In this document: positions 43,994 through 51,770 of the stretch, piece after piece
How the letters are laid out: each line of letters opens with the position of its first letter
Position numbering within the stretch: the stretch's first letter is position 1
Assembly: GCA_021824095.1 (NCBI GenBank)
Contig: JAKALQ010000006.1
Span: forward strand, 1 to 51,770
Length of the DNA: 51,770 nucleotides
Direction: 5' to 3'
From: Actinomycetes bacterium
GTDB lineage: Bacteria; Actinomycetota; Actinomycetes; S36-B12; UBA5976
Notes under the pieces: model-generated
What the model saw: the letters and a program-made list of their open reading frames with translations, nothing else
What the model was told of the DNA's origin: nothing
The model's database searches: none
Position numbers and translations under genes: made by a program

Positions 43994-45393
43994 GCCGAGG
44001 GCGCCGGGGTGTCGTGATGACGCTCCTCTCCACCGCCATGCTCCTGCTCGGCCTCGTCGTGGCCGCACCGCCCAGCCAGGCCGTGGTGAACGGCCAGCAG
44101 GTCACGGACAGCAGTTGGTCGTTCATGGTGGCCATCGGATGCAGCCCCACGAGCACCGCTCCTGCCTGCGCCGGGCACCAGTCCGACCTCGCGAACGGCA
44201 TGTACACGGCGCAGTTCTGCGCGGGTGCCCTCGTCTCACCCACGATCGTGCTCACGGCAGCCCACTGCGTCCGGCCGCCGGGACTGCCCCCGCTGTCCGC
44301 GGCCGACCTCGTCGTCGGTGGTGGCACCCCGAGCCTCGCGCAGATGGCCGGGCCTCGCCGGGTGCTGCCCGTGATCTCCGTACTCGTCGACCCGCGCTAC
44401 GACCCTCGAACGCAGCGCTATGACCTGGCGCTGCTGCGACTGGCAGGGGCTCCCGACAACACCGCGCTCGTCACGGTCGCCAGGGCACCAGCGGCCGATA
44501 CGGCCACGGCACGCGTGGCCGGCTGGGGCGACCTGCTGCCGACTGGCACCGCGCCCGTCTCGGCGCAGTCCGGCACCATCGGCCTGCTCCCCGCGGACGC
44601 CTGCGCCGACGCCTACCCCGGCGCGTTCGACGCCACGACCATGCTGTGCGGGCAAGGGCACAGCAGCACGGGCATCGTCGACGCCTGCCGCGGCGACAGC
44701 GGCGGGCCGCTCGTCGTCACCGGCACCACTGGTGCACCACGCCTCGTCGGTCTCGTGTCCTGGGGACACGGCTGCGCCACCGGCCTGCCGGGCGTCTACA
44801 CCCGCCTCGACACGACCATGCCGGGCCTCATCGCGGCGCTCCCGGTCACCGACCCCATCGCCTCGGGCGGGCCGCACGCGATGACCGTCGTGGTCACGGG
44901 CGAGGTGTGGTCGACGGGGACCTGGGCGGTGCTCGCGGAGCGTTCCGGCGAGGCGTCCACCTGCTACGCCGAGGTGCGGATGCCGGGCCTGCTCGCCACC
45001 TGCACCATCACGGACCTCACCATCGGCGGCGTGTACCGGGTGTCGGCCGTGAGCCCCAACGGCGTGCCCACCGGCGCCACCACGGTGGTGGTGAATGGCG
45101 CCCCGACGGCACCCCGCGTCACCGCCGTGTCACGACGCACGGCGTCCGGCACGTCGGTGGTGCGCTTCGCCCCCATCGTGCCCGGGGACGCCGCGGCAAC
45201 CTTCCATCGGGTGGTGTGCACCGCACGCACGGGCACGATGAAGGCGCAGGCACGGGGCGCCGCGGTGACGGTGCGTGGGCTGCGACCGCGGCTCACCTAC
45301 ACGTGTCGCGCACGAGCGGGCAACGGCTATGGCGTCGGCCCCTTCACGCGTCCCTTCACCATCGGGCCGCTGCGCTCCACGCTCCCCGCCTGA
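43990..45393 (+). CDS. Secreted trypsin-like serine protease (S1A) with fibronectin type III-like C-terminus
   Basis: 467 aa. A signal peptide (basic MSRGRRG, hydrophobic core 10-26, cleavage likely after PSQA at 31) is followed at once by VVNGQQV, which resembles the new N-terminus of activated trypsins. Catalytic triad: His92 (TAAHC), Asp145 (RYDLALL) and Ser237 (GDSGGP). Asp231, six residues before the serine, is the specificity residue for Arg/Lys. Cys77-Cys93 and others can form disulfides. Residues about 290-465 look like two beta-sandwich repeats of FN3 type ([27 protein letters not shown]). Translationally coupled to the small membrane protein. Confidence 0.9.
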   Translation: MSRGRRGVVMTLLSTAMLLLGLVVAAPPSQAVVNGQQVTDSSWSFMVAIGCSPTSTAPACAGHQSDLANGMYTAQFCAGALVSPTIVLTAAHCVRPPGLPPLSAADLVVGGGTPSLAQMAGPRRVLPVISVLVDPRYDPRTQRYDLALLRLAGAPDNTALVTVARAPAADTATARVAGWGDLLPTGTAPVSAQSGTIGLLPADACADAYPGAFDATTMLCGQGHSSTGIVDACRGDSGGPLVVTGTTGAPRLVGLVSWGHGCATGLPGVYTRLDTTMPGLIAALPVTDPIASGGPHAMTVVVTGEVWSTGTWAVLAERSGEASTCYAEVRMPGLLATCTITDLTIGGVYRVSAVSPNGVPTGATTVVVNGAPTAPRVTAVSRRTASGTSVVRFAPIVPGDAAATFHRVVCTARTGTMKAQARGAAVTVRGLRPRLTYTCRARAGNGYGVGPFTRPFTIGPLRSTLPA

Positions 45394-45411
45394 CGGGCCG
45401 CGCCAACACGA

Positions 45412-45467
45412 CGATCTGTTGTTGTGGGCCCGAATCCTGCGATATTCGGGCCCACAACAACAGATCG
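45412..45467. terminator. 56-bp palindrome with 24-bp perfect arms, likely bidirectional terminator
   Basis: The left arm (45412-45435, starting CGATCTGTTGTTG) is fully complementary to the right arm (45444-45467, ending CAACAACAGATCG) around the loop CCTGCGAT. It lies between the stops of the protease (+) and pyrE (-). Its 24-bp arms are far longer than needed for termination. No U tract follows on either strand. One copy in the window. Confidence 0.65.
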
Positions 45468-45507
45468 CGCAGGTGAGATGGAGCGGGCGACCGTCAGCAG
45501 CCGGGGC

Positions 45508-46044
45508 TCAGAGCCCCAGGTCGGCCAGCGTGTAGGCGGCCCGGTAGCCGAGCCCCTGCTCCTCGATGAGGGCGCCGGCGCCGCGATCGACGATGACGGC
45601 CACGCCGACGACCTCGGCACCCGCCTCACGCAGGGCCTCCACCGCCGTCATGACGGAACCGCCGGTCGTCGAGGTGTCCTCGACCGCGAGCACGCGTCGG
45701 CCAGTGACATCCGGACCCTCGATGCGGCGCTGCAATCCGTGGGCCTTCTCCGCCTTGCGCACGACGAAGGCATCGAGGCGACGACCGCGGCGCGCGGCCG
45801 CATGGAGCATGGCCGTCGCCACCGGGTCGGCACCGAGCGTGAGCCCGCCGACGGCGTCGAAGTCGAGGTCGGCGGTGAGGTCGAGCATCACGTCGCCGAC
45901 GAGCGGCGCCGCGACCGCATCGAGGGTGACGCGTCGCAGGTCGACGTAGTAGTCGGCCTCACGGCCGCTGCTCAGGATGACCTTGCCGTGCACCACGGCC
46001 TTGCGGAGGATCTCGTCGCGGAGCTGGTCGCGCGCATTCGTCAT
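45508..46044 (-). CDS. pyrE: Orotate phosphoribosyltransferase
   Basis: 178 aa. PRPP-binding loop VLAVEDTSTTGGS at 118-130, ILSSGREADYYVDLRRVTLD near the N-terminus (orotate site) and catalytic RKAEKAHG. It forms OMP from orotate and PRPP in pyrimidine synthesis. ATG 46044 is leaderless, with TAGGCT 7 nt upstream. A monocistronic gene whose 3' side faces the long palindrome. Confidence 0.9.
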   Translation of the reverse strand: MTNARDQLRDEILRKAVVHGKVILSSGREADYYVDLRRVTLDAVAAPLVGDVMLDLTADLDFDAVGGLTLGADPVATAMLHAAARRGRRLDAFVVRKAEKAHGLQRRIEGPDVTGRRVLAVEDTSTTGGSVMTAVEALREAGAEVVGVAVIVDRGAGALIEEQGLGYRAAYTLADLGL

Positions 46045-46051
46045 GGGCGCA

Positions 46052-46057
46052 AGCCTA
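46052..46057 (-). promoter_or_regulatory. Leaderless -10 element of pyrE
   Basis: Minus-strand TAGGCT, 7-nt spacer to ATG 46044. Confidence 0.55.
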
Positions 46058-46079
46058 GGGCGGACAACCCCGCGCGACG

Positions 46080-46799
46080 TCAGTAGGCGAAGCGGAGCAG
46101 GAAGCGGGTGACGCGGTACACGCCGCCCGGGATGCTGAGGGCGCGGCCGCGCTGGGCGTCACGCCAGGCCTGCGCGACGACGGCGTCGGCGTCGAGCACC
46201 ATGAAGCGGGGCACGCGGCCCATGGCGTAGTTGGCCCGCTGATGGAACTCGGTGGCGGTGTAGCCGGGGCACAGCGCCGAGACCTTGACGCCCGAACGAC
46301 GCACCTCGCGGCGCAGCGCGCGGCTGAACGCCGTCACGTAGCTCTTCGCGGCGCCGTACGTGCTCTGCGGGATCCAGCCCGCCACGCTGCTCACGTTGAT
46401 GATGACGCCCGAGCGACGCGCCATCATCGGGCGCACAGCGGCGTGCGACAGGCGCATCACGGCACGCGTGAGCACGTCGAACATGGCCTGCTCGGCCAGC
46501 AGGTCGCCGGTGGCGAAGCGCTGGTCGACCGTGTAGCCGGCGTTGTTCACGAGCACGTCGATGGGGCGCTGCGCGTCAGCCAATCGCTGCTCGACCCAGG
46601 CGCACTCGTCGTATCGCGAGAGGTCCGCACGGAAGGGCTCCACCGCGATGCCGTAGGTGGCACGCAGCTCGTCGGCCACGCGGAGCAGCCGCGGCTCATC
46701 GCGTGCCACGAGCACGAGGTCGAAGCCCTGCCGCGCGAGCAGGCGGGCGAAGGCATTGCCGATGCCGGCGGTCGCGCCGGTGACGAGAGCGGTGGCCAT
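46080..46799 (-). CDS. Short-chain dehydrogenase/reductase
   Basis: 239 aa classical SDR. Cofactor motif TGATAGIG at 7-14, NNAG at 85-88, catalytic Ser138 (NVSSVAG), Tyr148 and Lys152 (YGAAKSYV). Arg33-Asp34 after the second strand suggest either NADP or NAD. PGYTATEFHQRANY is the substrate-loop region seen in the DltE/YbbO-like SDRs. The substrate is unknown. ATG 46799 lies 6 nt after TACGCT (leaderless). Confidence 0.88.
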   Translation of the reverse strand: MATALVTGATAGIGNAFARLLARQGFDLVLVARDEPRLLRVADELRATYGIAVEPFRADLSRYDECAWVEQRLADAQRPIDVLVNNAGYTVDQRFATGDLLAEQAMFDVLTRAVMRLSHAAVRPMMARRSGVIINVSSVAGWIPQSTYGAAKSYVTAFSRALRREVRRSGVKVSALCPGYTATEFHQRANYAMGRVPRFMVLDADAVVAQAWRDAQRGRALSIPGGVYRVTRFLLRFAY

Positions 46800-46805
46800 G
46801 GTCCG

Positions 46806-46811
46806 AGCGTA
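46806..46811 (-). promoter_or_regulatory. Leaderless -10 element of the SDR gene
   Basis: Minus-strand TACGCT, 6-nt spacer to ATG 46799. Confidence 0.6.
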
Positions 46812-46826
46812 GGAGCCGCGTCGCCG

Positions 46827-49397
<2,571 letters not shown>

Positions 49398-49437
49398 GGT
49401 CGGTCCTCCGTGGTGCTTGATGACCGTGGTGCGTGCG

Positions 49438-49782
49438 TCAGAACCCGCGACGCTGGTGTGGCCGCCAGACGACGACGGCCGTGGAATTCGTCTGGTTGGT
49501 GAGCTCCGCGATGCGGTCGCGGAGCCGTGCGTTCTCGGTCTCGAGCGCGAGGATGCGCGCGATGCCGATGAGGTTCACGCCCTCCGAGGAGAGCGCGGCG
49601 ATCTCGTGCAGCCGCGCGATGTCGCGCAGCGAGTACAGGCGCGTCTGTCCCGCAGTGCGGACCGGCACGACGAGGCCGAGCCGGTCGTACTGGCGCAGCG
49701 TCTGCTGGTGCATGCCGGCCATGGCGGCGGCGACGCCGATGCCGTAGAGGGGCGCGTCGATGTCGGGCGTGATGGGCTGCAT
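49438..49782 (-). CDS. hspR: Heat-shock repressor HspR (MerR family)
   Basis: 114 aa. N-terminal MerR helix-turn-helix: [29 protein letters not shown] and [12 protein letters not shown], then a Leu/Glu-rich helix. HspR with DnaK as co-repressor shuts off the operon by binding HAIR sites; those lie upstream of dnaK, outside the window. ATG 49782 overlaps the dnaJ stop by TGATG; GTG 49785 is an alternative. Confidence 0.93.
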   Translation of the reverse strand: MQPITPDIDAPLYGIGVAAAMAGMHQQTLRQYDRLGLVVPVRTAGQTRLYSLRDIARLHEIAALSSEGVNLIGIARILALETENARLRDRIAELTNQTNSTAVVVWRPHQRRGF

Positions 49783-50924
49783 CACGGCTCCGGTTCGATG
49801 CGGGGTGCGCGCGCGGCGCGCTCGAGCAGCTCGGCACGCGGGTCGTCACCCTCGGTTGCCTTCGCGTACTCCTCGAGCGCCTGCCGTGCCTGCTTCGACA
49901 GCTTGTGCGGCACCGCGATCTCAACGGTGACGACGAGGTCGCCGTCGCGGCCCTTGGCGTTCGGCACGCCCCGGCCCTTCACACGGAACTTCGTGCCATG
50001 GGCCGTGCCTGCCGGCACCTTGAGCGACACAGAACCGCCCGTGACGACGGGCACCGGCACGGTGGCACCGAGTGTGGCCTCCGCGATGGAGATGGGCACG
50101 GTGATGGTGAGGTTGTCGTCCTTGCGGCCGAACACCGGGTGGGGTGTGACGGTCACGATGACGAAGAGGTCGCCGGCCGGCCCACCGTTGGCGCCTGGCC
50201 CACCCCGACCGGCGAGGCGGATGCGCGCCCCGTCCTTGACGCCTGCAGGGATGCGCACCTGGACGGTGCGGGTGGTGCGCACAACCCCGCTGCCGCGGCA
50301 CTCGTGGCAGGGATCGTCGATGACGGTGCCGGAACCACGGCACTCGCGACAGGGCTCGGAGAAACCGAAGCCGCCCATGCTGCGCTGCGTGTGCCCGGAG
50401 CCCTGGCAGCTGGGGCACTGGCGCGGCGTGGTGCCGGGGCGGGCACCCGTGCCACGGCAGGTGTCGCAGCGCGCGTCCCCGCTGAGCCGCAACGGGATGG
50501 TGACGCCGCGCAGGGAGTCCGCGAAGGACAGCGTGGTGCGCGTCTCGAGGTCGTTGCCGCGTTGGGGCCGAGGGCCACCACCGCCGCCGAACACGCCGCC
50601 GAAGAGGTCGCCGAGGTCGATGTTGAAGCCGCCGGCACCGGGGAAGCCGCCGCCGGGGAAGCCGCCCGCACCGCCGGGGAAGCCGCCGCGCGCGAACATC
50701 TCGCGCGCCTCGTCGTACTCACGGCGCGACGCATCATTGCCGACGACGTCGTACGCCTCGGACACCGCCTTGAAGCGCTCCTCGGCCTTCGGGTCGCCCT
50801 GGTTGGCGTCGGGGTGCAGCTCCTTCGCCAGCTTGCGGTAGGCCTTCTTGATCTCATCGGCGGTGGCCGATTGGCTCACACCGAGCGTCTTGTAGAAGTC
50901 CTTCTCCAGCCAGTCCTGGTTCAT
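49782..50924 (-). CDS. dnaJ: Chaperone protein DnaJ (type I)
   Basis: 380 aa. The J domain has the HPD triad ([11 protein letters not shown]), followed by a Gly/Phe region with GGFPGG repeats, a four-repeat zinc domain of CxxCxGxG type ([37 protein letters not shown]), then the two beta-barrel substrate domains. It delivers substrates to DnaK and stimulates its ATPase. ATG 50924 has GGAGGGAGG 8 nt upstream; the in-frame GTG at 50933 is inside the leader. Overlaps hspR. Confidence 0.95.
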   Translation of the reverse strand: MNQDWLEKDFYKTLGVSQSATADEIKKAYRKLAKELHPDANQGDPKAEERFKAVSEAYDVVGNDASRREYDEAREMFARGGFPGGAGGFPGGGFPGAGGFNIDLGDLFGGVFGGGGGPRPQRGNDLETRTTLSFADSLRGVTIPLRLSGDARCDTCRGTGARPGTTPRQCPSCQGSGHTQRSMGGFGFSEPCRECRGSGTVIDDPCHECRGSGVVRTTRTVQVRIPAGVKDGARIRLAGRGGPGANGGPAGDLFVIVTVTPHPVFGRKDDNLTITVPISIAEATLGATVPVPVVTGGSVSLKVPAGTAHGTKFRVKGRGVPNAKGRDGDLVVTVEIAVPHKLSKQARQALEEYAKATEGDDPRAELLERAARAPRIEPEP

Positions 50925-50972
50925 GTGCCGCACCTCCCTCCGAAGTCCATGGCGGCGGTGGGGCCGACGCGA

Positions 50973-51572
50973 TCAGGCGCCGGCCGCCCGATCCTCGACG
51001 CCCACCCGGGCCGGCCGCAGGACGCGTCCGGCATGGCGGTAGCCCGTCTGGTAGACGGCGGTGACGACGGTGACGGGGGCGTCACCCGCGTCGTCCGCCG
51101 TCGTGTGCGTGAGTGCCTCGTGCACGGCGGGATCGAACTCCTCGCCGACGTCGCCGTAGGTCTCGAGGCCGAAGCGGCGCGCGACCGCCTCGACCGACTC
51201 GCCCATGGCCTTGAGCGCACCCGCGAACTCGTCGTGCTCGCGCGCCCGCTGCAGGTCATCGAGCACCGGCAGCAGGGCACCGAGCACCTCGCCGATGGCA
51301 CCGTCACGCGCCAACGTGCGATCGCGCTCCACACGCTTGCGGTAGTTCGCGTACTCGGCCTGGATGCGCTGCACATCCGCGGTGAGCTCGGCGATGGCGA
51401 TGTCGGTGAAGGCTGCGGCCTCATCCGCTCCGGTCGGCGCATCAGGGGCGGGCTCGCCGCCCTGCTGCTCCCCCGCGGCCCGCGGGGCACCGGTCTCGGG
51501 ATCGATCTTGCGCTTGTCGTGCACCACGAACGGTTGCTCGTCCGGGCGCTCGGCACCCTGCTCGTCGGCCAT
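50973..51572 (-). CDS. grpE: Nucleotide exchange factor GrpE
   Basis: 199 aa. A polar, Glu/Pro/Ala-rich N-terminal extension (about 1-55) precedes the long coiled coil (FTDIAIAELTADVQRIQAEYANYRKRVERDR), then the four-helix bundle and the beta domain (LETYGDVGEEFDPAVHEAL, VVTAVYQTGYRHAGRVLRPARVGV). It exchanges ADP for ATP on DnaK. ATG 51572 is 2 bases after the dnaK stop; GTG 51578 overlapping it is the alternative. Confidence 0.95.
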   Translation of the reverse strand: MADEQGAERPDEQPFVVHDKRKIDPETGAPRAAGEQQGGEPAPDAPTGADEAAAFTDIAIAELTADVQRIQAEYANYRKRVERDRTLARDGAIGEVLGALLPVLDDLQRAREHDEFAGALKAMGESVEAVARRFGLETYGDVGEEFDPAVHEALTHTTADDAGDAPVTVVTAVYQTGYRHAGRVLRPARVGVEDRAAGA

Positions 51573-51574
51573 GG

Positions 51575-51770
51575 TCACTTGCCCTCGTCCACGACTTCAC
51601 CCTCGACGATGTCCTCGTCGGTGGCGGCAGCACCCTCGGACGCACCCGCGCCAGCGGCAGCGTCGGCCTGGTACATCGCGGCGCCGAGCGCCTGCGAGGC
51701 GGTGGCGAGCTTCTCCGCAGCGGCCTTGATGACATCGACGTCGGTGCCCTCCAGCGCCTTCTTCACCTCG
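51575..51770 (-). CDS. dnaK: Chaperone protein DnaK, C-terminal fragment
   Basis: Only the last 64 codons lie in the window; the gene continues past the right edge. The piece starts with EVKKALEGTD, has IKAAAEKLATASQALGAAMYQ typical of the lid helices, and ends in the acidic DIVEGEVVDEGK tail that closes actinobacterial DnaK. The stop is followed by grpE after 2 bases, giving dnaK-grpE-dnaJ-hspR-clpB. Confidence 0.93.
   Translation of the reverse strand, partial: EVKKALEGTDVDVIKAAAEKLATASQALGAAMYQADAAAGAGASEGAAATDEDIVEGEVVDEGK

Noticed and set aside
49398-49437. HAIR-type HspR operator before clpB
   Set aside because: The 40-base gap contains no CTTGAGT-N7-ACTCAAG-like repeat; control is expected upstream of dnaK, outside the window.

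Overview
The window is about 51.8 kb of GC-rich DNA (near 70% by eye) from an actinobacterium. Four things support this: the order dnaK-grpE-dnaJ-hspR-clpB, an acyl-CoA carboxylase locus with a small epsilon subunit and a fused biotin carboxylase/BCCP chain, a eukaryote-like NADP isocitrate dehydrogenase, and many genes that start directly at a leaderless promoter (TANNNT about 6 nt before ATG or GTG). The genes read as a chromosomal housekeeping core. I see no rRNA, tRNA, insertion sequence, prophage or CRISPR array. The genus cannot be fixed by reading.

Layout. 0-3 kb: the N-terminus of pyruvate phosphate dikinase (minus), then a sugar-type ABC ATPase with a DUF4032 kinase-like protein. 3-9.5 kb: envelope polysaccharide genes (GT2 glycosyltransferase, LCP ligase, UDP-glucose dehydrogenase, GtrA flippase) around a purK-purE-CoA-binding operon. 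9.5-15.4 kb: biotin and acyl-CoA carboxylase locus, with birA coupled to a PhoB-type response regulator and, divergently, beta subunit, epsilon subunit, Maf and alpha subunit. 15.2-17.7 kb: a ribbon-helix-helix protein and SPFH protein behind a perfect 8-5-8 inverted repeat, and an LpdA-type flavoprotein.

17.8-28.9 kb: nucleoside and deoxyribose use. This part has a gamma-glutamylcyclotransferase-like protein, purine nucleoside phosphorylase, a PGM2-like phosphomutase, then (after a DUF222-HNH protein and a PLP decarboxylase on the other strand) deoC, an active aldehyde dehydrogenase, a catalytically dead half-length aldehyde dehydrogenase, an amidohydrolase and a RAM-domain protein. 29-32.4 kb: the sdhCDAB operon, closed by a strong hairpin. 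32.5-41.3 kb: a 2'-5' RNA ligase family protein, trpS, a CorC-type CBS membrane protein, a GH31 glucosidase, exonuclease III, msrA, a diguanylate cyclase and a Gfo/Idh oxidoreductase. 41.3-45.4 kb: mdh-icd, and divergently a small membrane protein coupled to a secreted trypsin-like protease. 45.4-51.8 kb: pyrE, an SDR, and the HspR-controlled chaperone operon running off the end inside dnaK.

Most genes within an operon overlap by ATGA, GTGA or TGATG, so translation is probably coupled. The most useful patterns are the leaderless-promoter rule, which fixes several starts; the SPFH-RHH operator; the half aldehyde dehydrogenase; birA coupled to an orphan response regulator; DUF4032 with a full set of kinase residues; and a 56-bp near-perfect palindrome between convergent genes.
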